NCBI GenBank assembly: GCA_947495695.1
Contig: CANLZP010000001.1
Location: 331,069-395,068, forward strand
Direction of reading: 5' to 3'
DNA: 64,000 nucleotides
Origin: an uncultured Erythrobacter sp.
GTDB taxonomy: Bacteria; Pseudomonadota; Alphaproteobacteria; Sphingomonadales; Sphingomonadaceae
Numbering within the stretch: position 1 is the first letter of the stretch; each line of letters begins with the position of its first letter. Positions 15,970-25,261 of this stretch are shown piece after piece. Position numbers and translations under genes: made by a program. The notes under the pieces are model-generated. The model ran no database searches. It had not been told where the DNA came from and saw nothing but the letters and a program-made list of their open reading frames with translations.

Positions 15970-16923
15970 ATGGCCAAAACAGCACCCCTGACAGACAAGC
16001 TTGTGACCGTTTTTGGCGGAAGCGGATTTTTGGGCGATTATTTGGCGCAGGCCCTGCTGGAGCGCGGTGCGCGTCTGCGTATTGCCAGCCGCAATCCAGA
16101 ACGCAGCCACAAGCTTAAACCGCTCGCCAATCTGGGTCAGATCCAGTTTGTTCGCTGCGATATCGCCAATCCGGACCAGGTTCGCGCTGCAGTGCAGGGC
16201 GCCGATGCGGTGGCCAATCTGGTCGGCAGTTTCGGCGGCGATCTGATGAAGCTGATGGGTGATGCGGCAGGCGACACGGCAGCAGCGGCGAAAGAGGCGG
16301 GTGTAAGCACGCTGGTCCATATCAGCGCCATCGGTGCCAGTGCGGAGTCCGCTTCCAGCTATGCCCGTGCCAACGCCCATGGTGAGGAGCTGGTTCGCAA
16401 GCATTTCCCTCAGGCCACGATCTTGCGGCCATCGGCGCTGTTTGGTGAGAATGACAATTTCGTCAATCTATTCGCAGGTTTGGTGCAGATGTCTCCCGTA
16501 TTGCCTGTGTTCGGGCCGGAATCGCCGCTGCAACCGGCATTTGTCGATGATGTTGCCGAAGCGATTGCCACGGCCTTGTCCGATCCGGAAAAGCACGGTG
16601 GCAAGACGTATGAACTGGGCGGTCCTGAAGTGATGACCATGATGGAATTCAATCAGCGGATTGCCAAAGCTCAAGGGCGCAAGCGGACATTCCTGCCTGT
16701 GCCGGACGCCGCGTCGGCCATCTTTGCCGCTTTGCCGCTAACGCCGATTAATCGCGATCAATGGGTCATGCTGAAGGAAGGCAATTGCGTATCAGGCGCG
16801 TATCCCGGGTTCGACAAACTAGGGATCGAGCCCAAGCCGCTTGGCCTGTTCCTCGACAAATGGATGGTTCGCTATCGCAAGCATGGACGCTTTAGCGCGC
16901 CAAACGTGCGGTCGGCTGGCTAG
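15970..16923 (+). CDS. NDUFA9-like NAD(P)-binding SDR (complex I-associated family)
   Basis: A 317-residue atypical SDR starting at the ATG at 15970 (MAKTAPL); the frame is open to 15868 without a better start. It has VTVFGGSGFLGDYLAQALL (Rossmann glycine loop), then CDIANPDQVRAAVQGADAVANLVGSF, and LQPAFVDDVAEAIATAL, which match the bacterial homologues of the mitochondrial complex I accessory protein NDUFA9. The catalytic YxxxK is not conserved here, as in the family. In alphaproteobacteria these genes are usually single and conserved. Its biochemical role is not established. Confidence 0.85.
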   Translation: MAKTAPLTDKLVTVFGGSGFLGDYLAQALLERGARLRIASRNPERSHKLKPLANLGQIQFVRCDIANPDQVRAAVQGADAVANLVGSFGGDLMKLMGDAAGDTAAAAKEAGVSTLVHISAIGASAESASSYARANAHGEELVRKHFPQATILRPSALFGENDNFVNLFAGLVQMSPVLPVFGPESPLQPAFVDDVAEAIATALSDPEKHGGKTYELGGPEVMTMMEFNQRIAKAQGRKRTFLPVPDAASAIFAALPLTPINRDQWVMLKEGNCVSGAYPGFDKLGIEPKPLGLFLDKWMVRYRKHGRFSAPNVRSAG

Positions 16924-16958
16924 AAACCTCCGGCCCTGGCCTAAGCTTGGGGAGCCGC

Positions 16959-17465
16959 CTAGGATTCGGGTTCTGCCTCAGCTTCCGGCGAGGCCTCGTC
17001 CTCTGCTGGTGGCAAAAGATTGATCGGCTCAACCAACAAAATCGCCCCTTCGCTGCCCGTGACGCGAACCTTGTCTCCCTCGATACCATCGGGGCCCCGC
17101 GCCAGCCATTCGCTATCGCCAAATTTGACCCGGCCGGTGCCGCCGTCAAACGCTTGTGTGATAATGGCGATCTGACCAATCATCCGCGACCCTCGCTGGT
17201 TCATCAGCGGGTCTGAGCTGACAATGGGAGAATCTCGCAAGAAACGGCGCGCACTGAAGGCAGAGATTAGCGCGAGTGAGACAAACACGATGACTTGCGC
17301 GGGCAGTCCCAATCCGAGCCCGAAAGTCAGCGCCCCTGTAATCAGCGCGGCAACCGCCAACCAGATAAGATAGACCCCCGGCACCAGCATTTCGAGCGCG
17401 GCAAGCACCAAGCCGATGACGACCCATGCCCAATGCGGGTCCAAGCTGTCAAAACCGTCCATCAA
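16959..17465 (-). CDS. NfeD-family membrane protein
   Basis: A 168-residue protein with three transmembrane segments in the first about 75 residues and a C-terminal OB-fold-type beta domain (IAIITQAFDGGTGRVKFGDS ... DKVRVTGSEGAILLVEP), then an acidic tail. It overlaps the SPFH gene by four bases (ATGA), the classic NfeD-SPFH pair thought to support membrane protein quality control or membrane microdomains. It is the short NfeD form without the serine-protease domain. Confidence 0.92.
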   Translation of the reverse strand: MMDGFDSLDPHWAWVVIGLVLAALEMLVPGVYLIWLAVAALITGALTFGLGLGLPAQVIVFVSLALISAFSARRFLRDSPIVSSDPLMNQRGSRMIGQIAIITQAFDGGTGRVKFGDSEWLARGPDGIEGDKVRVTGSEGAILLVEPINLLPPAEDEASPEAEAEPES

Positions 17466-18451
17466 CTGTCGCCGGAACGCGGCACGCTGGCGCGAACGCG
17501 GCCTTTGGGCACAGGCGTACCCGATCGGGCGGTGACGTTACCTTCGGCCGGCTTGAGCGCATCGCCTAACAGTTCGCCAATGCCGCCTAGCGATCCGATC
17601 AGCTGCGTTGCCTCAACCGGGAACAGAATAGTCTTAGCATTGGGGCTGTCAGCAAACTTCGCGACCGCTTTGGTGTATTCCTGAGCGATGAAGTAGTTGA
17701 TCGCCTGATTACCCGATGCGGAAATAGCGTCCGACACCATCTGGGTTGCTTTCGCCTCGGCTTCAGCCGCCCGTTCGCGCGCCTCGGCATCGCGGAATGC
17801 AGCCTCTCTGGTGCCTTCTGCCTTGAGGATGGCGGACTGTTTGTCGCCTTCTGCGCGCAGAATGTTGGAGGCACGATCGCCTTCGGCTTCCAGAATTTCG
17901 GCGCGCTTCAGCCGTTCTGCCTTCATCTGCCGAGCCATAGCTTCAGAAATGTCGACAGGCGGGCGAATGTCCTTGATCTCTACCCGGGTGATTTTGACCC
18001 CCCAAGGCGAGGTTGCGTGGTCAACAACCGACAACAGCCGGGCGTTGATTTCGTCGCGCTTGGACAGCGTACCATCAAGGTCCATCGATCCCATCACCGT
18101 GCGCAGATTGGTGGTGGTGAGCGCCATAATCGCAGCGTATAAATTGGCCACTTCATAGGCCGCTTTGCCTGCGTCCAACACTTGGAAGAACACCACGGCA
18201 TCCACACCCACCATGGCGTTATCTGCGGTGATGATTTCTTGGCCTGGAATGTCGAGCACTTGCTCCATCACATTCACCTTGCGGCCAACCCGGTCGATAA
18301 AGGGGATGATGATGTGCAGGCCCGGTTCTGCTGCGAGGGTAAACTTGCCCAGCCGTTCGATGGTATAAACGAAGCCCTGCTTCACAACCCGCACGGCGAG
18401 CAACATAAACACGACCAGCAAGAACAGCAGACCGATCAAAGCATATTCCAT
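17462..18451 (-). CDS. SPFH/band-7 (QmcA-like) protein
   Basis: A 329-residue stomatin-type protein from the ATG at 18451 (GAGGGAA seven bases upstream; the open frame extends to 18550 without support). An N-terminal transmembrane segment (about residues 5-25) is followed by the band-7 domain with VKQGFVYTIERLGKF and a long coiled, Ala/Glu/Lys-rich helix (RAEILEAEGDRASNILRAEG), as in the prohibitin-like family. These form oligomeric scaffolds in the inner membrane and bind the NfeD partner encoded next. Confidence 0.95.
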   Translation of the reverse strand: MEYALIGLLFLLVVFMLLAVRVVKQGFVYTIERLGKFTLAAEPGLHIIIPFIDRVGRKVNVMEQVLDIPGQEIITADNAMVGVDAVVFFQVLDAGKAAYEVANLYAAIMALTTTNLRTVMGSMDLDGTLSKRDEINARLLSVVDHATSPWGVKITRVEIKDIRPPVDISEAMARQMKAERLKRAEILEAEGDRASNILRAEGDKQSAILKAEGTREAAFRDAEARERAAEAEAKATQMVSDAISASGNQAINYFIAQEYTKAVAKFADSPNAKTILFPVEATQLIGSLGGIGELLGDALKPAEGNVTARSGTPVPKGRVRASVPRSGDS

Positions 18452-18604
18452 CGCAATTTCCCTCAAATTCCAGAATTTCAGCAGTGTAGCCTGACTTGAC
18501 CGCGGGTCAAAGTGAAAGCGGATGACTATTCGCAATGCTGGCCATGGCAATGGCTGCGAATATATTGGCCTGTAAGGAACGGCTATAGAGCATCTGTGTC
18601 CGGA

Positions 18605-19486
18605 CTATAGCGCGCTTTTGTACAAGGAGAGCTTGGCCGCATAGGCTTTCTCCGCAGCCGCCTCAGCATAGGATGGGCTGTCCGGAACGGTCCAGCCATG
18701 GTCGCCATCGAACACTTCTACCACCGCCGTCAATTCGGCAGCATCCGAAGCCTCTCGCAGCACAATCTTGTCATCAGGTGCCTCGGCGTCGTCGTCCTTA
18801 GCGATGGCGAACAGATATTGTGTCTGCGTTTCAGCCAACAGACGGTGCGGACTGGCCGCATCGTCGCGCACCAAGCCGCCACCATGAAAACTGGCCGCTG
18901 CCTTGACCCGGATAGGCACGCTATGCGCGGAATAGACGGTGAAGGGTCCGCCCATGCAATAGCCTTCCGCCCCTATGCCGCGCGCACTGTCGACCTCGGC
19001 CTGCTGGTCAAGCCAGGCGACAATCGCCGCTGCATCCCGGCCAATCGCATCGGAGGACAAATTGCCGCGCATGGCCCGCGCGCGATCCCAGCCGCCATCG
19101 GCAAAACTGGCAAAGTCTGGCCAGATTACGCCTTGCGCGTCACGGTAATAGGGATTGACCAGGAGCACCGCATAACCATCGCTTGCGGTGCGATGCGCCA
19201 TGTTGATGTGCGAGGCACGGATCCCGGCGATATCGGGCCAGTGGATCACGCCGGGGGCTGCGCTGCCTCCAGCAGCAGCAAAGAACAGCGCGTCCATCGT
19301 CCCATCTTCCGTTTCGAAAGAGACTGCCTTTCCGGCTAATCCTGCGTCGGAGCCTGAATTCTCTTCAGCCGAATTTTGCTCAGCCGGCATACACGCTGCA
19401 AGAGAGGCTGCCCCGGCGGCGACACCAAATTGGCGGCGAGAGAGGCGATCCTTGGCCCAAGTCTTAAGCTTCTTTTCATCACACAT
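18605..19486 (-). CDS. Dienelactone hydrolase-like secreted enzyme with TAT/lipoprotein signal
   Basis: A 293-residue protein from the ATG at 19486 (AAGGAG nine bases upstream). A twin-arginine motif SRRQFGVAAG is followed by SLAAC, so it is probably a TAT-exported lipoprotein or cleaved at that Cys. The mature part is a dienelactone-hydrolase fold: GYCMGG nucleophile elbow with Cys, and an Asp/His pair near DGDHGWTVPD. The substrate is unknown. It ends a five-gene operon, 31 bases after the VOC gene. The combination of DLH fold and TAT export is common in this group. Confidence 0.85.
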   Translation of the reverse strand: MCDEKKLKTWAKDRLSRRQFGVAAGAASLAACMPAEQNSAEENSGSDAGLAGKAVSFETEDGTMDALFFAAAGGSAAPGVIHWPDIAGIRASHINMAHRTASDGYAVLLVNPYYRDAQGVIWPDFASFADGGWDRARAMRGNLSSDAIGRDAAAIVAWLDQQAEVDSARGIGAEGYCMGGPFTVYSAHSVPIRVKAAASFHGGGLVRDDAASPHRLLAETQTQYLFAIAKDDDAEAPDDKIVLREASDAAELTAVVEVFDGDHGWTVPDSPSYAEAAAEKAYAAKLSLYKSAL

Positions 19487-19517
19487 CGGGGCATCTCCTT
19501 ATCACGGTGGGATCGGG

Positions 19518-19919
19518 TTAGGCCGAGAAGAAATTCAGCTCCAACAATACATTGTTCGGGTCGGCGGTGAAAATCTGCTTCAATCCGATCGCGGACAGAT
19601 CATTGACCGAATAATCGGCGCCGCGCGCATCCAGCCGATCTTTAACCTCGTCAAAATCGCCACACCGCAGCGCCACATGGTGAATGGCACCCGTTTCTGC
19701 TCCGGGGGCAACCTGGCGGTCATATTGGCGCGGACAGTCAATCGAATTGAGATGCAAGATCGCTTGATCGGATGAATCATACATCCAGCGCACCTGATCC
19801 GGCTCTAGTGGAGGTGGGCCATCGCGCGCTTCCAGATCGAGCAATTCTGCATAGAAGCGGGCGGTTTCATCCAACCGATCTGTAATGATGTTTACGTGAT
19901 CCAACCGTTCAACAATCAT
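19518..19919 (-). CDS. VOC/glyoxalase-fold metalloprotein
   Basis: A 133-residue vicinal-oxygen-chelate protein of two beta-alpha-beta-beta-beta modules. The metal-binding residues are seen as His8 (LDHVNIIT), His in GAIHHVALRC and Glu in NNVLLELNFF. These fit the dioxygenase/glyoxalase I branch; the reaction cannot be told. It lies 26 bases after purU and 31 before the hydrolase gene in the same operon. Confidence 0.88.
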   Translation of the reverse strand: MIVERLDHVNIITDRLDETARFYAELLDLEARDGPPPLEPDQVRWMYDSSDQAILHLNSIDCPRQYDRQVAPGAETGAIHHVALRCGDFDEVKDRLDARGADYSVNDLSAIGLKQIFTADPNNVLLELNFFSA

Positions 19920-19945
19920 GTGGCTCGCTCCTGATCAATTGCAGC

Positions 19946-20797
19946 CTACCCGTTAAATACTATGGTCCGCCCTGCACTGATTAACACACGCTCGGCAATA
20001 TGCAGCCGAACAGCCTCGGCCAAAACGCGGCGTTCAATATCGCGCCCCTTCCGGACCAATTGCTCGGGACTGTCTGCATGGGTGATCGGCTCGACGTCCT
20101 GATGGATAATCGGGCCTTCATCCAAATCGGTGGTAACATAATGGGCGGTTGCACCAATCATCTTGACCCCGCGCTGATGCGCCTGGTGATAGGGCTTTGC
20201 TCCCTTAAAACCGGGCAAGAAGCTATGATGAATGTTGATGCAACGACCTGAGAAATATGCGGTCTGCTCGTCTGACAGGATTTGCATATAGCGCGCCAGC
20301 ACGATCAATTCTGCATCACATTCTTCTGCGATTGCTCGAACCTGCGTCTCTTGCTCTGCCTTGGTCTCGGGCGTGATCGGCAAATGATAAAAAGGCACAT
20401 CGCCAATGTCAGTGGAATCAATCGCCTCGCGCGGGTGGTTGGATATGATGGCCACCGGCTCCATCGCCAGTTCGCCAATCCGCCAGCGATAGAGCAAGTC
20501 CGCAAGACAGTGATCAAATTTGCTGACCAAGATCAATACGCGACGTGATCGATTGGCCTGAGCCACCTTCCAATTCATGCCCATTTCATTCGCAAGACCG
20601 GAAAAATCAGACCGAATTTTGTCGCTGCTGAGCGCACCTGGGTCAAACTCGACCCGCATGAAAAAGGCATCAGTAGATTGATCGTTAAACTGCTGGGCTT
20701 CAAGAATGTTGCAGCCTCTGTCCGACAGGAATGTCGAGACGCGGGCGGTGATTCCCAGCCTATCAGAGCAGGACAAGGTCAAAACCAAGGCATTCAT
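19946..20797 (-). CDS. purU: Formyltetrahydrofolate deformylase
   Basis: A 283-residue enzyme. The frame opens at 20833, but the ATG at 20797 (MNALVLTLSCSDRLG) gives the normal N-terminus and follows the nitronate-monooxygenase-like stop by eight bases. An N-terminal ACT domain (about residues 5-80) is followed by the formyl transferase fold with the catalytic signature INIHHSFLPGFKGAKPYHQA and GATAHYVTTDLDEGPII. PurU hydrolyses 10-formyl-THF to formate and THF, adjusting the one-carbon pool; the ACT domain senses glycine/methionine in E. coli. Confidence 0.95.
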   Translation of the reverse strand: MNALVLTLSCSDRLGITARVSTFLSDRGCNILEAQQFNDQSTDAFFMRVEFDPGALSSDKIRSDFSGLANEMGMNWKVAQANRSRRVLILVSKFDHCLADLLYRWRIGELAMEPVAIISNHPREAIDSTDIGDVPFYHLPITPETKAEQETQVRAIAEECDAELIVLARYMQILSDEQTAYFSGRCINIHHSFLPGFKGAKPYHQAHQRGVKMIGATAHYVTTDLDEGPIIHQDVEPITHADSPEQLVRKGRDIERRVLAEAVRLHIAERVLISAGRTIVFNG

Positions 20798-20805
20798 CGC
20801 TTGAG

Positions 20806-21816
20806 TCACCGCTTTGACAGCGCCTCTTCGCATTGCAGCATCAATTTGTGCATGATGTCCGCCACGGGCTCTTCTTCCTTGAGCATCCCGACCGATTGGC
20901 CCGCCATGATCGAACCGCTTTCAACATCGCCGTCAATCACGGCTCTGCGCAGGGCGCCTGCCCAGAAATGCTCGATCTGTAATTGCGCTTCGCCCATTTC
21001 GATCTCGCCAGAATCCAGCCGCTTCGCGACTTCGATCTGCTTGGCGGTGAATTCTTCTGTACCCTTGTTCTTCAACGCGCGCACCGGGATAACCGGCAAA
21101 CGCGGGTCAACTTGTACGCTGGTAATGGCGTCGCGAGCATTGGCTCGGAAAAATGCTTTCTTGAAATCCGGGTGAGCGATGCTTTCCTGCGCGCAGGCAA
21201 AGCGTGTTCCCAATTGCACGCCCACGGCGCCCATCTCCAGATAGCTTGCAATGGCCTGTCCGCGGCCAATGCCGCCCGCCACGAATACCAGATGATCTTC
21301 GCTCAGTTCGGGCAAGAATTCTTGCGCCAAGACGCTGGTTGAAACCGGACCGATGTGGCCGCCTGCCTCCATCCCTTCGATAACCAAAGCATCGCCGCCG
21401 CTGCGTAGCAATTTCTTGGCCAACGCCAAGGTCGGCGCAAAAACGATGACCTTGGCCCCGAAAGCCTTGATCGCCTCGACGCTGCCTTTTGGCGGAATGC
21501 CGCCCGCCAGCACCACATGGGTCACGCCATGTTTGGCGCAAATATCGATCAGGTCAAACAATTGCGGATGCATGGTGATTAGATTGACCCCAAATGGCTT
21601 GCTCGTCAGCGCTTTGGTCGCGGCAATCTCTGTATCCAGCAAATCCGGCGTCATCGCTCCGCATGCAATCACCCCAAAGCCACCGGCATTGGAAATGGCC
21701 GAAACCAGATTGCGTTCGGAAACCCAGCTCATCGCGCCGCACAGGATCGCATGTTCAGAGCCGAGAAAATCGGTGCCGCGCTGCATCAGCGCGTGGGTTT
21801 TGGGAAAATCAGTCAT
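20806..21816 (-). CDS. Nitronate monooxygenase / NAD(P)H-flavin oxidoreductase-like protein
   Basis: A 336-residue FMN TIM barrel of the 2-nitropropane dioxygenase (NMO/FabK-like) family. The flavin-binding blocks are ILCGAMSWVSER near the N-terminus, LAGGIPPKGS, GMEAGGHIGPVS, VAGGIGRGQ and GVQLGTRF. It is full length. Members oxidise nitronates or act as enoyl-ACP reductases; the sequence does not decide between them, although a GHxG motif (GGHIG) is typical of both. It sits nine bases after the GGDEF-type gene. Confidence 0.9.
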   Translation of the reverse strand: MTDFPKTHALMQRGTDFLGSEHAILCGAMSWVSERNLVSAISNAGGFGVIACGAMTPDLLDTEIAATKALTSKPFGVNLITMHPQLFDLIDICAKHGVTHVVLAGGIPPKGSVEAIKAFGAKVIVFAPTLALAKKLLRSGGDALVIEGMEAGGHIGPVSTSVLAQEFLPELSEDHLVFVAGGIGRGQAIASYLEMGAVGVQLGTRFACAQESIAHPDFKKAFFRANARDAITSVQVDPRLPVIPVRALKNKGTEEFTAKQIEVAKRLDSGEIEMGEAQLQIEHFWAGALRRAVIDGDVESGSIMAGQSVGMLKEEEPVADIMHKLMLQCEEALSKR

Positions 21817-21825
21817 TGCGCGCGA

Positions 21826-22836
21826 TTAGGCGCGATAGCCTTTGTGAGCAAGCCGGTGGTTGGCATCAATGCTGCCGCTGTTGCGTTTGCCTCGCGATGA
21901 CGGGGCCAGATAGCTGGGAGATTCATCGCCCAATTCAGCCCGCCCGCCCCCGCTAACCCGGGCCAACACCAGCCCGCGCTCGGCCTTGGCTAGGATGCTG
22001 TCGAGAGAGCCGGCAATGGTGGCTACCCCTGCGCTGGCCTTGACCACGCCCGCGCTGCCTGATGATCCACCCGATGATCCTGTTGTCACGCGGGCAAAAG
22101 TGGAGATGATCTCTTCAATCAAAGCATAGGCGCTGTGCTGATGTGCATCGGGCAACAACATAGCAAATCGCCCACCTTCCAGACGGGCAACACTGTGTCC
22201 GGGTTGCAGCATGACATTCAGGAATTGCGCGAATGCAATAACCACTTCGTCTGTGGCCGCCTGTCCAAAACGCAGGCCCACGGCACGAAAATCGTCGATT
22301 TCCAGCAGGGCCAGAGCCCCGCCGGGTCCGCGCTCCAACAGATAAGATGCTGCCGACATGAATGCACGGCGATTGGGCAGGCCGGTAAGAGAATCCGTCA
22401 TTGCCGCGTCCATTAATTGCTGTTCGCGCACATGGCTGGGTTCAATTTCTCTCAGCACCCCAACCAGACCAGACATCTGACCAAATTCGTTGGGTGAAGG
22501 GCGCAAGGTGAGAGAATACCACTGACCTTGGCACGCTGGATCGTCTCCGCTTTGCTGCGTAACTGGTCCGGCAAATTGCACATTTTCGGTGGCGGTGATG
22601 CCGGTCAGCGCATCTTCGATATAGGCGCAAATGGCGCTGCGCTCCTCGCCTGTGGCAAGGTCCGCCAAATGCGGTGCGATCAACATTTCTGAAAGATCGA
22701 TACCTAGGGGCTCTAGCCCCGGCGAGGCATGTTGCACATACCCCTTGGTATCGGTGCGTACTATAATGTCACCAGCCATTTCGGCCAGCAAACCGTATAG
22801 TAACGTTCCGTCATTGACGGAAATGACTCTGTTCAT
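21826..22836 (-). CDS. PAS-GGDEF protein with degenerate GGDEF motif
   Basis: A 336-residue protein. Residues about 12-130 form a PAS domain (DIIVRTDTKGYVQHASPG), then a short linker and a GGDEF domain starting MTDSLTGLPNRRAF. The active-site loop, residues 220-224, reads EGGRF instead of GGDEF, which should abolish diguanylate cyclase activity: the metal-binding acidic pair is missing. It may bind GTP or act as a receptor or scaffold. It heads the compact operon with nitronate-monooxygenase-like, purU, VOC and hydrolase genes. Confidence 0.85.
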   Translation of the reverse strand: MNRVISVNDGTLLYGLLAEMAGDIIVRTDTKGYVQHASPGLEPLGIDLSEMLIAPHLADLATGEERSAICAYIEDALTGITATENVQFAGPVTQQSGDDPACQGQWYSLTLRPSPNEFGQMSGLVGVLREIEPSHVREQQLMDAAMTDSLTGLPNRRAFMSAASYLLERGPGGALALLEIDDFRAVGLRFGQAATDEVVIAFAQFLNVMLQPGHSVARLEGGRFAMLLPDAHQHSAYALIEEIISTFARVTTGSSGGSSGSAGVVKASAGVATIAGSLDSILAKAERGLVLARVSGGGRAELGDESPSYLAPSSRGKRNSGSIDANHRLAHKGYRA

Positions 22837-23092
22837 GGCCGATTGCCCCCGGCTTGCGCGACTTATCCTCGCTGAGCCGTATTTCAGTCAATCCTACACC
22901 CAGTTAGTTAACTTTTGACCCTTGGAATTCTTTTTATTTATATTTATTCAATAGTATTACACTAAAGAACCCAATTGATCGTTAGGTGGTTAGATTAACC
23001 CAACTAAAATACGAATCAACACTAAGTTCTGTTTACCATAATAGAAATTTTCCGGCAGTCGAAAATCCGTATGAGCACCTAATTATCTGTTT
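22837..23092. other. AT-rich intergenic region
   Basis: 256 bases between the GGDEF gene and the PilZ-HTH gene, both on the minus strand. The section 22925-23095 is markedly richer in A/T than its surroundings (for example TTTATTTATATTTATTC). It likely carries the promoter of the GGDEF-led operon, but no clean -35/-10 pair can be named. No RNA or ORF of note was seen. Confidence 0.5.
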
Positions 23093-23779
23093 CTACAGCT
23101 CAATCATGATTCGCACTTTTTCAGGTGCGGTACCAAATGCATCGGCAATCTTGCGTTTGCTGGAATCCAACAGATCGTTCACTGCAGGCGGAACGGCCAT
23201 TGCGGCCAAGTCTTGAGGAGAGATGTCGAGCGCTTTGGCAATGTCGGGCAATCGGCTTTCAACAGGCCGCGCCTTGCCCTTTTCCCAAGCCCAAACGGTT
23301 GGCTTGCTGACCCCCAATTGACCTGCCACATCGGCCAAGGTCATTCCGCGTTTCTTGCGCAATTGCTCCAGTTGCTTGCCCATGGTGGCGCTGGACGATT
23401 GGCGCAATCCCGTCGGCAGGGCGGTCGTTTCGCTCAAACCCGGGCCACCTTTGAGCTGCATAGCGCTGAGTGCGGCCTCGCTGATGGGGCGATCAAACTG
23501 ACAGCCAAACAGCGGAGCGCTGCTCCACGCCACACGCGCCTCAACCGCGCCCGTTTCCGGTAATTCAACCGTCAGCGTCTCATTGGGAACCAGATTGATA
23601 TTGGTTTGGAGCAGCAGACCGGTGATCGAGACGTTATGCACCATGACATTGGTTTTCTCCCCCGAACGCAAGGTACCAAGGGCCTCCAACTGCAAATGGC
23701 GCCGGGGGTGCCGCCGTGTGCCTGGCTCTGTATTGCCTGGGGCAGTTTCAATTGTGTGCAGATAAGCGTTGCCGGACAA
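23093..23779 (-). CDS. PilZ domain fused to an XRE-type helix-turn-helix
   Basis: A 228-residue protein that begins with TTG at 23779 (AGGAGA seven bases upstream). Residues about 20-110 form a PilZ domain with both c-di-GMP-binding motifs: RxxxR (arginines at 22/23 and 26/27) and NVSITG (49-54). Residues about 133-190 are a Cro/CI-type helix-turn-helix (MTLADVAGQLGVSKPTVWAW). The combination suggests a DNA-binding protein that reads c-di-GMP directly. PilZ-HTH fusions are uncommon; most PilZ proteins lack DNA-binding domains. Targets unknown; its neighbours are the GGDEF-like gene and lysC. Confidence 0.88.
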   Translation of the reverse strand: MSGNAYLHTIETAPGNTEPGTRRHPRRHLQLEALGTLRSGEKTNVMVHNVSITGLLLQTNINLVPNETLTVELPETGAVEARVAWSSAPLFGCQFDRPISEAALSAMQLKGGPGLSETTALPTGLRQSSSATMGKQLEQLRKKRGMTLADVAGQLGVSKPTVWAWEKGKARPVESRLPDIAKALDISPQDLAAMAVPPAVNDLLDSSKRKIADAFGTAPEKVRIMIEL

Positions 23780-23906
23780 ACCGTTCTCTCCTGTTAAGAG
23801 AGAGCACCGTCAACCGAGCGGGTTAAGATCGATTAGCAAACGACAATGAATGCTCTGATAAGGATAAAATTTGCAGCTGAATTTAGCCCGGCGGCTAAAC
23901 ACGCGA

Positions 23907-25187
23907 TCAGGCGTCCGTGTCTTGCCGGTCCAAGCCATAGGCGGTGTGCAGCACGCGAACCGCCAATTCGGTCTCATCTTCGTCAATCATCACGCTGACT
24001 TTGATCTCTGAAGTCGAGATCGCCTGAATATTGATCCCACGATCGGACAAAGCCCGGAACATGGTGCTGGCCACACCTGCGTGACTTTTCATGCCGACAC
24101 CAACCACGCTGATCTTGGCGATCTTGCTGTCAGTGATGACGCGGTTGAACCCGATCGCCTCACGCTTGTCTTCCAACAAGGCCTGCGCGCGCGCCAGATC
24201 GGTCTGCGGCACCGTAAAGGTCACATCGGTTTCACCCTTATCTCGGCCGACGTTCTGAATGATCATGTCGACATTGATCGACGCCTCGGCCAGTGGTTCG
24301 AAAATATGGGCTACAGCGCCGGGTTCGTCCGGGACGCGGGTGAGAATGATTTTGGCCTCATTCTTGTCATGCGCAATTCCGGTGACGTGTTGGCGTTCCA
24401 TATCGCCATTCTCCACTAATTGATCCATTTCTTCGTCCGACACGATCATGGTGCCGGGCAGCTCGTCGGCGGGTACAGCGTCATCGCCCAGAAAGCTGGA
24501 GAGGACTTGCAACCGCACGCCCTCTTTCATCGCCAGCCCAACAGAGCGGGTTTGCAGAACCTTCGCTCCGACCGATGCAAGCTCCAACATTTCTTCGTAA
24601 GTGACGGCCTTCTGCTTGCGCGCCTTCGCAACGATGCGCGGGTCGGTAGTATAGACCCCGTCCACATCGGTATAAATATCGCAGCGATCCGCGCCGATCG
24701 CAGCGGCAACTGCCACCGCAGATGTGTCGGAACCACCTCGACCCAGCGTTGTCACACGGCCGTTATGGCTAACGCCTTGAAAACCAGGAATCACAGCAAT
24801 CGTGCCGCTTTGCAAACTGGCAATAAGCTCAGTCGAGTCGATGGTCTCAACCCGCGCTTTCGAATGGGCCTCAATGGTGCGCATCGGCATTTGCCAGCCC
24901 AGCCAGCTGCGCGCCTTGCACCCCATAGATTGCAAGGTCAGGGCCAACAATCCGCTGGTGACCTGCTCTCCGCTTGCGACCACAACATCATACTCCGCCG
25001 GGTCATACATCGCGTTCGCTTCGCGGCAGAAATTCACCAGCCGATCGGTCTCGCCAGCCATGGCCGAGACCACAACGGCGACCTCGTGACCGGCGGCCTG
25101 CTGCTTGCGCACGATGTTGGCCACACGACGAATCCGCTCGGTCCCCGCCATAGAGGTGCCGCCAAATTTCATCACAATGCGTGCCAC
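23907..25187 (-). CDS. lysC: Aspartate kinase
   Basis: A 426-residue enzyme, the length of class III-like monofunctional aspartokinases. The N-terminal MARIVMKFGGTSMAG is the kinase ATP/substrate loop (KFGGTS), the catalytic domain includes TTLGRGGSDTSA, and two C-terminal ACT domains (about 270-420) give feedback control by lysine/threonine. It phosphorylates aspartate in the lysine, threonine and methionine pathway. It is divergent from ubiG with a 74-base gap. Confidence 0.96.
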   Translation of the reverse strand: MARIVMKFGGTSMAGTERIRRVANIVRKQQAAGHEVAVVVSAMAGETDRLVNFCREANAMYDPAEYDVVVASGEQVTSGLLALTLQSMGCKARSWLGWQMPMRTIEAHSKARVETIDSTELIASLQSGTIAVIPGFQGVSHNGRVTTLGRGGSDTSAVAVAAAIGADRCDIYTDVDGVYTTDPRIVAKARKQKAVTYEEMLELASVGAKVLQTRSVGLAMKEGVRLQVLSSFLGDDAVPADELPGTMIVSDEEMDQLVENGDMERQHVTGIAHDKNEAKIILTRVPDEPGAVAHIFEPLAEASINVDMIIQNVGRDKGETDVTFTVPQTDLARAQALLEDKREAIGFNRVITDSKIAKISVVGVGMKSHAGVASTMFRALSDRGINIQAISTSEIKVSVMIDEDETELAVRVLHTAYGLDRQDTDA

Positions 25188-25261
25188 GTGTTGCTACTCT
25201 TCCCTCTGGCCTGCGTATTTGGCCGCTAGTTTCATGTCCCGCGCGCTGTTAGGGATGCTAC

